Part shown: positions 37,133 to 46,000 of the stretch, one piece after another
Layout of the letters: every line of letters begins with the position of its first letter
Position numbering within the stretch: position 1 is the first letter of the stretch
Virus record (IMG/VR): IMGVR_UViG_3300036406_001035
Coordinates: 62,001-126,000 of that record
Reading direction: 5' to 3' (one strand)
Length of the DNA stretch: 64,000 nt
Origin: a virus
The notes under the pieces: generated by a model
What the model was told of the DNA's origin: nothing
Database searches by the model: none
Seen by the model: the letters and a program-made list of their open reading frames with translations, nothing else
Translations under genes and position numbers: made by a program

Positions 37133-39105
37133 TAAATAATGATAATATATTAATATATGATATAGAAACTATATTAGGTTATACTTTATTTAGTTTTTAT
37201 GATCCTATATTAGATGAATACATTGATTTTAGTATTAATGAATATGAAAATGAATATTTAGAATTATTAAAATCTTTAGAACAGAATCAAGATAAATATT
37301 TTGTTGGATTTAATAATATCAATTTTGATGCGCAAGTTAAGGAACATCTATGGCGTAATAAAGACAGATTAGTCTTATTAAGTTCTAAAGAATTTAATCA
37401 AGAAATATGGCAATATGCTCAAGATATTATAGAAACTAGCAATCATGGAGGATTTGTTAAATATCAAGAACATGATTTTTCTTTTAAACAATTAGATCTA
37501 TTTAGAATACAACATTTTGACAATAAGAATAGACGGGTTGGCTTAAAACGTTTAGAGTTTGAAATGGATGCAGAAGATGTAAGAGAAATGAATATTCCTC
37601 ATACTAAACTTACATTCACACCTGCTGAAGTTAAAGATTTAATTGATTATTGTCATAATGATATTAAAGAAACATATAATAATTATAAATATCTAATTGG
37701 TGATACTACTAATGCTTTTTATCAAGGTACTAATATGATTGAATTAAGAGAAGCGTTAAGTAAAACTTTTAATATTAATTGTTTAAATTATTCTAATTCT
37801 AAATATGGTGATGAAATAATGAAGAAAATCTATTCTGAGAAATTAGAAATAGATATAAAGGATTTACCTAAAAAAGGTACATTTAGAAAGAAATTAATAT
37901 TCAAAAATTGTATCCCTGATTTTATTAAATTTCAAACTTCTACACTTAATAATTTTTTAAATGATCTTAAACTAAAAGAAATTAAACCAAGTGACAAATA
38001 TGAAAAAACTATTAAAATAGGAGATAGAAAACATACGTTTGCTTTAGGAGGATTACACTCTGTAACAGAAAATGAATCCTTTATTGAAGATGATGAATAT
38101 GAATTAATAGATGTAGATGTCGCGGGCTACTATATCTGGACTATTATATCTCAAAAAATAATACCTAAACATTTAAAAAAAGAGTTTTTACATGTAGTAG
38201 AATGGTTATTTAATGAAAGGATTAAATTAAAACCCTTAGTAAAAACCAAACCTGAATATAAAGCCTTAGTAGCAGGATATAAAGAATCAGCTGTTTCATT
38301 ATATGGTAAGATGGGTGATCCTTCTAATTGGATGTATGATCCTCAAGGTAGGTTACATATTTGTATAGCAGGACAATTAGCTATTTTAATGTTAATTGAA
38401 CAATTAGAACTTGAAGGTTTTAAATGTTTTATGTCAAATACCGATGGAGCTTCTTTTCAAGTAAAAAAAAGTAAAAAAGACTTATTTTTTCAGATTTGTG
38501 ATAAATGGTGTAAGGATACTACGTATTCTTTAGAATATACTTATTTTAAAAAGATATTCTTTCAGAACGTTAATAGTTATACTGCTTTAACACTTGATGG
38601 GAAAATTAAACAAAAAGGTAGTTTTTTAACTTCTACAGAATTACATAAAAACAAATCATTTAGAGTTATTGCTTTAGCATTAGAACAATACTTTATAAAT
38701 GATATTAAAGTTGAGGATTTTATTAAATCTCATGATAATATTTTTGATTTTGTAGGTAGATCTACAGCATCTAAAAATAAATTCTATCATGAAGATATTA
38801 TTTCTAAAGAAAGATTACCTTATTTAATTAGATATTATCCTTCAAATGATAATTCAGCACAGAAAATAATGAAAATTAAGGATCCTAAAAATCCTACAAA
38901 TGCTAATAATACTTTATTATCTCCTGCTGAATTAAAGAAAATTACATGTAATTATTTACCTAAATCTTTATATTCTGATCATTTATCTAAAGTTAATAGA
39001 GATTGGTATATAGAAGAATGTTATAAAATAATAAATCCTATTATTATAAATAAAAAAATAAAAAACAAGAAATTTAAAGATCCTAATCAAATTTCTTTAT
39101 TTTAA
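37129..39105 (+). CDS. polB: DNA polymerase, family B
   Basis: 658 residues with a 3'-5' exonuclease and polymerase. Exo I is YDIET (10-14), Exo II GFNNINFDAQ (~60-70) and Exo III YCHNDIKETY (~180-190). The polymerase has motif A DVDVAGYYI (~325-333, DxxSLYP-like), motif B GYKESAVSLYGKM (~383-395) and motif C SNTDGA (~435-440), where N-T-D-G replaces the usual D-T-D/YGDTD. The single Asp plus motif A Asp would hold the metals. It is smaller than most replicative PolB and lacks visible TPR domains of protein-primed enzymes, so RNA-primed synthesis with the primase at 57785 is likely. Family-B polymerases occur in part of the crAss-like phages. Confidence 0.88.
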   Translation: MINNDNILIYDIETILGYTLFSFYDPILDEYIDFSINEYENEYLELLKSLEQNQDKYFVGFNNINFDAQVKEHLWRNKDRLVLLSSKEFNQEIWQYAQDIIETSNHGGFVKYQEHDFSFKQLDLFRIQHFDNKNRRVGLKRLEFEMDAEDVREMNIPHTKLTFTPAEVKDLIDYCHNDIKETYNNYKYLIGDTTNAFYQGTNMIELREALSKTFNINCLNYSNSKYGDEIMKKIYSEKLEIDIKDLPKKGTFRKKLIFKNCIPDFIKFQTSTLNNFLNDLKLKEIKPSDKYEKTIKIGDRKHTFALGGLHSVTENESFIEDDEYELIDVDVAGYYIWTIISQKIIPKHLKKEFLHVVEWLFNERIKLKPLVKTKPEYKALVAGYKESAVSLYGKMGDPSNWMYDPQGRLHICIAGQLAILMLIEQLELEGFKCFMSNTDGASFQVKKSKKDLFFQICDKWCKDTTYSLEYTYFKKIFFQNVNSYTALTLDGKIKQKGSFLTSTELHKNKSFRVIALALEQYFINDIKVEDFIKSHDNIFDFVGRSTASKNKFYHEDIISKERLPYLIRYYPSNDNSAQKIMKIKDPKNPTNANNTLLSPAELKKITCNYLPKSLYSDHLSKVNRDWYIEECYKIINPIIINKKIKNKKFKDPNQISLF

Positions 39106-39124
39106 ACTTAAAAAACAAAATACA

Positions 39125-39763
39125 ATGATGGAAAAACAAACAAAAAGCATAGCTTTAGAAACACAAGCTAAAGTAGACTTTAATTTAACTAAAGATGATA
39201 TTTATTTAGTATTACAAGAAGAAAAAATACAAGACATTAATATTAAAATTAATGATTTAAAAAAACAAATTGAAGATATTGAAAATACTCAAGAAAATAT
39301 AAAAAAAGATATTATAAATAAAATCAAAAAATTAAATAAAATTCCAATAGATTTTGATCATGATTCTTTCTTTAATACAGCTGGTCAGTATATAAAATTG
39401 TATGATATGGAATATCTATCTCAATTAAAAAACTTTAGAAAATCAATCAATTCTAAAAACAGTATTAGATTTTCAAATACTATCAATATAAAAAATTCTC
39501 ATGTTAATATATATCAAAAATATGAAGACTCAGAAGGATTTATTATCAATAAAGGTAAACAGATTAGTCTAAAATCGAATAAAACTATTGAAGATTTAAT
39601 TAAAAAATATAATTCTTTTACAGAAGTATTAGAAAAACTATATATTGAGACTAATGAGTTAGAATATGAGATTTTAACAATTACTTCAGATAATTCTTAT
39701 AAAGCTAAATTTATTAAACAAATTATTAAAGATTCTCCAGAAATAATGAAATTATTAAAATAA
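39125..39763 (+). CDS. Coiled-coil protein after polymerase
   Basis: 212 residues, MMEKQTKSIALETQAKVDFN..., Lys/Ile/Asn-rich, coiled coil at about 20-70 (INIKINDLKKQIEDIENTQ) and another helix near the end. Two ATGs three bases apart give equivalent starts. It has a separate A-rich leader, 19 bases after the polymerase. Could be a polymerase accessory factor; inference from position only. Confidence 0.6.
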   Translation: MMEKQTKSIALETQAKVDFNLTKDDIYLVLQEEKIQDINIKINDLKKQIEDIENTQENIKKDIINKIKKLNKIPIDFDHDSFFNTAGQYIKLYDMEYLSQLKNFRKSINSKNSIRFSNTINIKNSHVNIYQKYEDSEGFIINKGKQISLKSNKTIEDLIKKYNSFTEVLEKLYIETNELEYEILTITSDNSYKAKFIKQIIKDSPEIMKLLK

Positions 39764-40108
39764 ATGTCTCATAACGGTATAGAATTTAATAAAGATATTA
39801 ATTCTTCTAATATTAAACAATATCTTAATACTAGAGTTTCTATATTATGTCATACCCCTGAAGATTGGGATTATTTAATGAAAATAACAGAAACTAAAGC
39901 AACCGATAGTAATAAATATATTAAAAGTAGTAATAAGTTATTTGATTTATATGATCCTTCTTCAGTATGGACTAGTACAAGTTTTAAAAATATTATTAAC
40001 AGTACAGATAGAAAGGTAATTAATATTAAGGATATTTATTATAATGATTTATTCAGAGCTATAGATGATTTATTAGATTTAATAGAAAAAAATGAGTCAA
40101 AAATTTAA
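39764..40108 (+). CDS. Short protein with recurrent C-terminal helix
   Basis: 114 residues starting MSHNGIEFNKDINSSNIKQY, immediately after the preceding stop. The middle has LYDPSSVWTSTSFKN, and the end IDDLLDLIEKNESKI is the recurrent helix. Function unknown. Confidence 0.6.
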   Translation: MSHNGIEFNKDINSSNIKQYLNTRVSILCHTPEDWDYLMKITETKATDSNKYIKSSNKLFDLYDPSSVWTSTSFKNIINSTDRKVINIKDIYYNDLFRAIDDLLDLIEKNESKI

Positions 40109-40418
40109 GTTATATGAGTTTTATAGAGATATAAGATCTTCTGATAAAGAAAATATTTGGCAATTAGTTGGTTTAGATGCTCGAAAAGATGCAGGTGTAT
40201 TTAAAAAAATTAAAGATTCTATCAATACAGGACATTGTGCACCTCAAAAAGATTATTGGTATGATGAAGAAGGTAATGATATATATCATACTAGAAACCC
40301 AGAAGAACGATATTATTTTTTTACTATTCACAATGTTAAACCTCTTTTGTCTTCTACTTTAGAGGATAAAGTAGAATATATATTAAAAATGATTAAAGAT
40401 TATGAAAATAATAAGTAA
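40092..40418 (+). CDS. Short protein with recurrent C-terminal helix
   Basis: 108 residues, MSQKFKLYEFYRDIRSSDKE..., with a Y-x-F-Y-R-D-I start, a GHCAPQKDYWYDEEGND middle and the end TLEDKVEYILKMIKDYENNK. The YFFTIHNVK strand before the helix recurs loosely in sister genes. Overlaps neighbours by 17 bases each. Function unknown. Confidence 0.6.
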   Translation: MSQKFKLYEFYRDIRSSDKENIWQLVGLDARKDAGVFKKIKDSINTGHCAPQKDYWYDEEGNDIYHTRNPEERYYFFTIHNVKPLLSSTLEDKVEYILKMIKDYENNK

Positions 40419-40977
40419 ATATAAAGACTATTATGATTACTTGCAGGGTATATATGGTATAGATGATAAATTAATTCTAGATCGAAGAGATTTTAATTCT
40501 ATTCCAAAAGATAGATGTAATGAAAAAGTACAATTAATTATTGGAGATAAAATTTTAGCAGGATATCATTATAATAATGAATATTATTTTGGACAAAAAC
40601 GATTAGATAAGTTAAATGAAATAACTAAAAGTAAAAAAGTAAATAGATGGGATGAAGAAGAAGGTGTAACTCATTGGATTTTAGACACAAGACTTAATTG
40701 TAATATTAAAGGTTTTAACAATGATACAGAATTTGCAATATGTGAATATACAGTCCCTAAATATAAAGAGAGTGTAATTCTTGGAGTTAAATATAAATAT
40801 CCTAAATTATCAGATTATAATATTTCTTTTATTTTAGATCCTCATACTATATGGTTAATATTAAATGAATATTTATCTAGAAAAGTAACAGAAGGAGAAC
40901 CAATTGTTCCTGTTGGAGACGATAAAGTAAGACTTCTATCCGCAGGATTTGATCCTAAAACTAGTTTTAGAAAATAA
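40402..40977 (+). CDS. Hypothetical protein
   Basis: 191 residues, MKIISKYKDYYDYLQGIYGI..., with a central WDEEEGVTHWILDTRLN segment and a basic end (DPKTSFRK). The start resembles MKIINENG of the gene at 34965. Similar proteins starting with a K-I-x-S-K-Y-K-D-Y-Y-D-Y pattern are common in Bacteroidota phages. Function unknown. Confidence 0.65.
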   Translation: MKIISKYKDYYDYLQGIYGIDDKLILDRRDFNSIPKDRCNEKVQLIIGDKILAGYHYNNEYYFGQKRLDKLNEITKSKKVNRWDEEEGVTHWILDTRLNCNIKGFNNDTEFAICEYTVPKYKESVILGVKYKYPKLSDYNISFILDPHTIWLILNEYLSRKVTEGEPIVPVGDDKVRLLSAGFDPKTSFRK

Positions 40978-41046
40978 TGACAGAATATTTATTGTATTGA
41001 TTCTATCTATAAATGATGAGAATTGGATAGATATATTTAAAAAGAA

Positions 41047-41277
41047 ATGACAAAACCTGGTTTTATAAATAAAAGATTAATTCTTTTATTTGAATCTGAA
41101 AAAAATGAAGATATTATAAAACAACAAGAGATTGTGGATAATTATAATAAAATAAGAAGAAATGAATGTTATTGTGGACATACTGATGTATGTGATTGTG
41201 AAAATCCTGGAATAAGTGAATTTAAATCAAGTTTATACACTTGTTCTATTCCAGAGTTTATTTTAGATAAGCTCTAA
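41047..41277 (+). CDS. Small cysteine-containing protein
   Basis: 76 residues with a C-x-C-G-H-x-D-V-C-D-C cluster (YCGHTDVCDC near 40-49), a possible zinc site, and a helical C-terminus (PEFILDKL). It precedes a tRNA by four bases and starts after a 69-base gap that includes a CTATC / GATAG hairpin. Function unknown. Confidence 0.6.
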   Translation: MTKPGFINKRLILLFESEKNEDIIKQQEIVDNYNKIRRNECYCGHTDVCDCENPGISEFKSSLYTCSIPEFILDKL

Positions 41278-41280
41278 TTT

Positions 41281-41349
41281 GGGTTATATAGTATAATTGG
41301 TATTATGATTATTAATAATCGGATGTAGGTTCGAATCCTATTATAACCC
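41281..41349 (+). tRNA. tRNA-like gene with G-1:C73 pair
   Basis: Acceptor GGTTATA / TATAACC is extended by an extra G at the 5' side facing C at the discriminator, the mark of tRNA-His. T-arm GTAGG-TTCGAAT-CCTAT is normal. The anticodon arm TGATT / AATCG has a six-base loop ATTAAT with no GTG, so it cannot decode His as drawn. The D-arm is degenerate. A tRNA body with an unreadable anticodon, as in several other members of this set. Confidence 0.6.
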
Positions 41350-41388
41350 CTTTTTAAAAACAAACATTAAATAAAAACCTTAAAAATT

Positions 41389-42270
41389 ATGAATGTAGGT
41401 GTAATCGTAGGACGATTTCAGAATTACAAATTACATGATGGTTATCATCATCTTATTAATGAAGTAGTAGAAGAAAATGATAGAGTTATCATTATTATTG
41501 GACAGAGTTTATCTAATTTAGAAGATAGAAATCCAATTCCAGCAGAATTAATAAAACAAAGTATAGAACAACAATTAAATAATGATAATATATCATATTT
41601 AATATTACCTGATTGTCCATCAGATGATTTTGTATGGACTATCAAATTAGATGAATTAATAACATTAAATACAGAATCAACTGATTATATTAAATTATAT
41701 GGTAGTAGAGACTCGTTTTTAAATACATATCAAGATTATGGAAAATATAAATCAAAATATATTGAAAATAAATCATATGTATCTTCTTCATTTTTAAGAA
41801 GTAATGTAAAACCAGTAATATCTGAAGATTTCTTAAAAGGAATGATATATGCTCAAAATACAAGATTTCCTATAGTTTATTCTACTGTTGATTGTATGAT
41901 TATTAGAAAATCATGGTTATTTGGAAAACAAATATTATTAGGTCTTAAAAATAATACTCAAAAATGGTGTATTCCTGGAGGATTTATAGATCCTTATGAA
42001 ACTTCAGAAGGAGCCATTAAAAGAGAATTATCAGAAGAATGTCCTCATATCAAATATAAAAAATTACAATATATCCAAGATGTAGTTATAGCTGATAGAA
42101 GATATATAAATTCTAAAGATTCTGTATTAACTCATTTATATCAAGCAGAATATGTATCTGGTGATTTAATTGCTGGAGATGATTTAGAAAGATTAGAATT
42201 CTTTTCTATTAAAGATGCATATTATATCTTAGAAGATAATCATAAACATTTTTTAAAATTATTAAAATAA
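41389..42270 (+). CDS. nadM: Bifunctional NMN adenylyltransferase / Nudix hydrolase
   Basis: 293 residues. The N-terminal nucleotidyltransferase domain has GRFQ (8-11) followed by LHDGYHHL (15-22, replacing HxGH) and VSSSFLRS (~138-145, the ISSTxxR element). The C-terminal Nudix domain has the box GGFIDPYETSEGAIKREL then SEEC (about 195-217), matching GX5EX7REUXEE. This architecture makes NAD from NMN and ATP and hydrolyses ADP-ribose-type dinucleotides. The start follows an A-rich leader, and the NadV gene begins 28 bases later. Together they complete nicotinamide to NAD. Confidence 0.92.
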   Translation: MNVGVIVGRFQNYKLHDGYHHLINEVVEENDRVIIIIGQSLSNLEDRNPIPAELIKQSIEQQLNNDNISYLILPDCPSDDFVWTIKLDELITLNTESTDYIKLYGSRDSFLNTYQDYGKYKSKYIENKSYVSSSFLRSNVKPVISEDFLKGMIYAQNTRFPIVYSTVDCMIIRKSWLFGKQILLGLKNNTQKWCIPGGFIDPYETSEGAIKRELSEECPHIKYKKLQYIQDVVIADRRYINSKDSVLTHLYQAEYVSGDLIAGDDLERLEFFSIKDAYYILEDNHKHFLKLLK

Positions 42271-42298
42271 AAAAAATTTAATCAAAAATTAACACAAT

Positions 42299-43693
42299 AT
42301 GAGAAAGAATATAATACTGGATACTGATTTTTATAAATTATGTCATCCTAAAGCATTAAAACCTGGTATAACAGGTATGTATGAATATTTAGAAAATAGA
42401 ATAGGAAAACAACCTATAATGCAAGTAGCTGGTATAGGGGTAGTTATTCATGAACATTTTTTAAATCCAGTAACACAAGAAATGATAGATGAAGCTGTTG
42501 AAGAATCTATATTAGGTGGAGGTTATAATTTAATTGATGAAGAAGTATGGAAGAAAGTAATGAAATTAGGATACTTACCATTAAGAGTTAAAGCTTTACC
42601 TGAAGGTACTATTATTAGACCTGGGACAGCTTATTTAACTTGTGAAGCTACTGAAGATTGGTTTGCACCATATGTAGGACAATTTGAAGGTTTATTTCAA
42701 CATACATGGAGTCCTTCTGCTGTTGCTACACGAAGTTTTTTAATGAAAAAAAACATTAAACCTTATTATGAATTATCTTCAGATACATTAAATAATTTAG
42801 ATTATGCTGTAAATGATTTTGGATTTAGAGGAGATAAATGTTTTGAAGCTGCTGCTATAGATGGTTTTGCACATATGATTAATTTTCCTGGTTCAGATAA
42901 TATTGCTGCATCGAGAGCTGTAATTAAAGATATTTATCAATATAAAGGAAGATTAAAATCTGTATGGGCTACAGAACATAGTGTAGCCATGTCTTTTGGT
43001 AGAAATAATGAATTAGATTATGTATTACATCAATTATATCAAGCTCCTCCTGATGCTAATGTTTCTATTGTTATAGATGCATTTGATCAGGATAATTTTA
43101 TTAAAAATATAGCTTGTCATCCAGAAGTAATTGATAAACAAAAATCAAGAACAGGAAGATTAATATGGAGACCTGATACAGGAGATAAATATATTAATAT
43201 TCCTAGATATTCTGATATAGTTGCTGCTGCATATACTTATTCTATTAATAGAAAAGGATATAAAGTCATAAATCATAATGTAGGATTTATTCAAGGTGAT
43301 GATATTGATGAAACTGTTCCTAATTTATATAAAGAATATACTAAAGCAGGTTGGTCAGCAGATAATTTAGTAACTGGTTCTGGTGGTGGATTATTAGTTA
43401 AAAACTTAACTAGAGATACACATAGAATAGCTATGAAACCTTCTGAAATGAGATTTGGAGATGATATTGTTAATGTACAAAAAACACCATTATCTGATCC
43501 TACTAAGAATTCTAAATTAGGAAGAGTTAAAACTACAACATCTTTACATGGATTTACTACTTTAGAAGCAGGAAAAATGTCCGCACCTCAATTTGCAGGA
43601 TATCAAGATTGTTTAGAAACTATATTTGAAAATGGAGTATTTCAAAGACCTCATTTTCAAGATATTATTAATACAGCTAATAAATATTTATAA
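42299..43693 (+). CDS. nadV: Nicotinamide phosphoribosyltransferase
   Basis: 464 residues, the normal length. DTDFYKLCHP (8-17) starts the protein. FGFRGDKCFEAAAIDG (~177-192) holds the phosphoribosyl-loop region, VWATEHSVAMSFGR (~221-234) the conserved His that becomes phosphorylated, RPDTGD (~293-298) and FIQGDDID (~330-337) follow, and GSGGGLL (~361-367) binds the PRPP phosphate. It condenses nicotinamide with PRPP to give NMN, using ATP. With the NadM protein it forms a two-step NAD recovery path known from several large phages, where it counters NAD-depleting defence. No truncation seen. Confidence 0.94.
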   Translation: MRKNIILDTDFYKLCHPKALKPGITGMYEYLENRIGKQPIMQVAGIGVVIHEHFLNPVTQEMIDEAVEESILGGGYNLIDEEVWKKVMKLGYLPLRVKALPEGTIIRPGTAYLTCEATEDWFAPYVGQFEGLFQHTWSPSAVATRSFLMKKNIKPYYELSSDTLNNLDYAVNDFGFRGDKCFEAAAIDGFAHMINFPGSDNIAASRAVIKDIYQYKGRLKSVWATEHSVAMSFGRNNELDYVLHQLYQAPPDANVSIVIDAFDQDNFIKNIACHPEVIDKQKSRTGRLIWRPDTGDKYINIPRYSDIVAAAYTYSINRKGYKVINHNVGFIQGDDIDETVPNLYKEYTKAGWSADNLVTGSGGGLLVKNLTRDTHRIAMKPSEMRFGDDIVNVQKTPLSDPTKNSKLGRVKTTTSLHGFTTLEAGKMSAPQFAGYQDCLETIFENGVFQRPHFQDIINTANKYL

Positions 43694-44097
43694 TGAGAAA
43701 TGAATTTAATATATCTACAATTAGTGATATGTTACAAGCTATTAATATTTTTAATGATATTCATGCTTGTCAGAATTATACTTTAATTAAACCTGAACAT
43801 GCTATCAATTTTAAAAAAATATCATATGAAATGTGGTTATCCTATAATATACATATTGTTAGTCAAACATGGGAAAATACTTCTGGTGGATGGCAAAGTA
43901 TAGGAGGAGCAGCTATGACAACACAATTTACAATTATAATAGAACATATCTTCTCTAATTCTGTTTGGGTGTTTTATTCAGGTAAATTAGCATATATATG
44001 TACTATGGATAGCTTATATAACAAATATAAAGGTCAATTAGAGCATTTACCAGGTAAAAGTAACGCTATAAAAAATTTAACATTAATTAACGTTTAA
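43693..44097 (+). CDS. Hypothetical protein after nadV
   Basis: 134 residues, MRNEFNISTISDMLQAINIF..., starting at the last base of the nadV stop. It contains SQTWENTSGGWQSIGGAAMTTQFTI, a beta-rich central block, and a basic end. Close coupling suggests co-expression with NAD salvage, but no enzymatic motif is seen. A terminator follows. Confidence 0.6.
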   Translation: MRNEFNISTISDMLQAINIFNDIHACQNYTLIKPEHAINFKKISYEMWLSYNIHIVSQTWENTSGGWQSIGGAAMTTQFTIIIEHIFSNSVWVFYSGKLAYICTMDSLYNKYKGQLEHLPGKSNAIKNLTLINV

Positions 44098-44107
44098 ACA
44101 AATAATA

Positions 44108-44138
44108 AAAAAGAGATCTACAATAGGTCTCTTTTTTA
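44108..44138 (+). terminator. Terminator of the NAD-salvage unit
   Basis: Stem AGAGATC / GGTCTCT with a seven- to eight-base loop (one wobble), preceded by A's and followed by TTTTTT, 11 bases after the stop at 44097. Confidence 0.75.
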
Positions 44139-44151
44139 TTTTAATACAATT

Positions 44152-44457
44152 ATGAAAAAAGGAAAAATAATAGAAATGTCACAGGAAACTTTAATTATAT
44201 GTGATAATCCAAACTGTAATTATACAGTCCCAAGTATTGATAATAATATAAAAGAATATATCAATAAACCTTGTCCAAACTGTAATTCTAATTTATTAAC
44301 TGAAAATGATTATAAAAACTTTATAACTTTTACAAAAGTTGTAAATGTAATTAATTTCTTATTTGGATGGATTACATATATAATTCCTTTAAAAGAAACA
44401 TCTTCTGTTAGTATTCATCATCATGAAGGAAAAACAACTATAGAAAAAGAGAAATGA
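44152..44457 (+). CDS. Zinc-ribbon hypothetical protein
   Basis: 101 residues. CDNPNCN (17-23) and CPNCN (41-45) form a four-cysteine ribbon. A hydrophobic segment (VVNVINFLFGWITYIIPL, ~61-78) may be a membrane anchor or buried helix. The tail is His/Glu-rich. ATGA overlap with the next gene. Function unknown. Confidence 0.6.
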   Translation: MKKGKIIEMSQETLIICDNPNCNYTVPSIDNNIKEYINKPCPNCNSNLLTENDYKNFITFTKVVNVINFLFGWITYIIPLKETSSVSIHHHEGKTTIEKEK

Positions 44458-44666
44458 ATTTAGAACAATTATTAGATTGTATTGATAATAATATTCCATT
44501 AATTTGGAATGATCCCGATCCTATACCAGGAAACGATTATACAATATCATATATAAAAGATATTAATATAGAAGATTTTGATAAACATACACCTATATTA
44601 ATAGAATATAATAAAGGAAACTCTGAAGCTGAAGTCTTTTTACATGAAATATTAGTAAAACAATGA
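44454..44666 (+). CDS. Small acidic hypothetical protein
   Basis: 70 residues, MNLEQLLDCIDNNIPLIWND..., acidic with a PDPIPGNDYTISYIKDI strand region and a final helix. Four-base overlaps on both sides. Function unknown. Confidence 0.55.
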   Translation: MNLEQLLDCIDNNIPLIWNDPDPIPGNDYTISYIKDINIEDFDKHTPILIEYNKGNSEAEVFLHEILVKQ

Positions 44667-44854
44667 GAAAAAATGAAAGTTTAATTAATATTATTGAGAA
44701 AATATTAACTCCTGAAACTAATTGGGAGTTAATTATGAGTGTAATAGAACAAATAAAAAAAGAAGGGACAAGTAATATATTAATTACAACTAATAAAGAA
44801 GAAGTCGTAACAGATATTAAAATTTGGTTAGAATCTTATAAAAAGTTATTTTAA
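44663..44854 (+). CDS. Small hypothetical protein
   Basis: 63 residues, MRKNESLINIIEKILTPETN..., all-helical by composition, ends WLESYKKLF. The start overlaps TGA of the previous gene and its stop overlaps the next ATG by one base. Function unknown. Confidence 0.55.
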   Translation: MRKNESLINIIEKILTPETNWELIMSVIEQIKKEGTSNILITTNKEEVVTDIKIWLESYKKLF

Positions 44855-45252
44855 TGGAAAAACAAAAAATAAGAATTAAAGACGTTCCTTATATTTATTT
44901 AGATATAGATATTATTGAAGGAGATATAACTGAAGTTAGTGCTAATATTTTAAATATTAGACAAAATTTACATTTAGCATATTTAGAACGACAAAAGAAT
45001 GTTCCTGCTGAAAAGTTTACTCCTTTTGAACTATATGAAGAAATATATATTAAAAGAGATTATAACGATTTAGATTTAGAAATAGAAGTATATAGATTAG
45101 AAACAGATGAAGAGTGTCGTGAAAGAGAAGAACTACAGAAAAAAAGATCTAATGCTATAAAAAAAGCTGCAAAAGAAAGAAAGTTAAAACAAGCACAAGA
45201 AGAATTAGAATTATATAATAAATTAAAAGCTAAATATGAAGCAAAAGAGTAG
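44854..45252 (+). CDS. Helical hypothetical protein
   Basis: 132 residues. The first 40 are beta-like (KIRIKDVPYIYLDIDIIEGD) and the rest is a charged coiled-coil-like helix with AAKERKLKQAQEELELYNKL. Function unknown. A separate 48-codon frame begins inside its last 17 bases. Confidence 0.65.
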   Translation: MEKQKIRIKDVPYIYLDIDIIEGDITEVSANILNIRQNLHLAYLERQKNVPAEKFTPFELYEEIYIKRDYNDLDLEIEVYRLETDEECREREELQKKRSNAIKKAAKERKLKQAQEELELYNKLKAKYEAKE

Positions 45253-45382
45253 TTATGATTTTATACAGAAAGAATTAAGTCATCATTTAATTACTGAAAA
45301 ATTTGATTCAAAAACATTTAAAGATAAATATCCTGAAATTGATATTCATAAAAACAACCTTACAATATTATATATTCCATGA
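45236..45382 (+). CDS. Small hypothetical protein (48 aa)
   Basis: MKQKSSYDFIQKELSHHLIT..., lysine-rich with a His pair; ends KNNLTILYIP. It overlaps the previous gene by 17 bases and is linked to the next frame by CATGA, so it fits the tight packing of this block. Function unknown. Confidence 0.5.
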   Translation: MKQKSSYDFIQKELSHHLITEKFDSKTFKDKYPEIDIHKNNLTILYIP

Positions 45383-45546
45383 ATTTAGAATTTCTTATTA
45401 AATACGCAGAAGCTAAACAAAAAAATAAAAAAATTAACATCATATATTATAAATATATATTATATGTAAATGAAATAAAAACAATATATAATGACTTATA
45501 TAGAAACATTGACAAACAGATTAAAAAAACTTTTATTAGAAGTTAA
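45379..45546 (+). CDS. Small basic hypothetical protein (55 aa)
   Basis: MNLEFLIKYAEAKQKNKKIN..., Lys/Asn/Tyr-rich. The ATGA junction supports the start, but the last 56 bases overlap the next gene, more than usual here. Moderately likely. Confidence 0.4.
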   Translation: MNLEFLIKYAEAKQKNKKINIIYYKYILYVNEIKTIYNDLYRNIDKQIKKTFIRS

Positions 45547-45991
45547 TATTGCTAATAATGTGGCAATTAAGAATGGTAGTGAAATACCGAGTGTATTTAT
45601 ATTAGCATATGAAAGATTAGATACTCAAGAAATAGAATATACAAAGTTTGCTCTTGATACAGAAGATGAAACGTCTAAAAAAGCGTCTAAAATAGCTTTA
45701 GAAATGACATTGAAGCAATCAAAAGAGGAGATTAAACCTATATTATTAATATCAATATTAAATGCTTGGTATGTACAAAAAGATATAAAAGAAGTTAAAG
45801 AAGTACATGATATTAAAGTATCTGAAGATCCAGATAAAAAATCATGTTTAGTTTTAGCATGTGAATTTAGTGATCGATCAATTACTATTATGAAAAAAGA
45901 AGAAAGTGAAGAGTTAATAGAAACAGTTGATACATATGATTCTAATGAAAACTATGGAGAATTTCAATTTATTCTAAAAAGACTTAAATAA
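45491..45991 (+). CDS. Hypothetical protein
   Basis: 166 residues, MTYIETLTNRLKKLLLEVNI..., with a helical first half and beta segments (ILAYERLDTQEIEYTKFALDTEDE; SCLVLACEFSDRSITIMKKEE). A helical partner protein resembling that at 48380 in composition. Function unknown. Confidence 0.6.
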   Translation: MTYIETLTNRLKKLLLEVNIANNVAIKNGSEIPSVFILAYERLDTQEIEYTKFALDTEDETSKKASKIALEMTLKQSKEEIKPILLISILNAWYVQKDIKEVKEVHDIKVSEDPDKKSCLVLACEFSDRSITIMKKEESEELIETVDTYDSNENYGEFQFILKRLK

Positions 45992-46000
45992 TATTACTAA

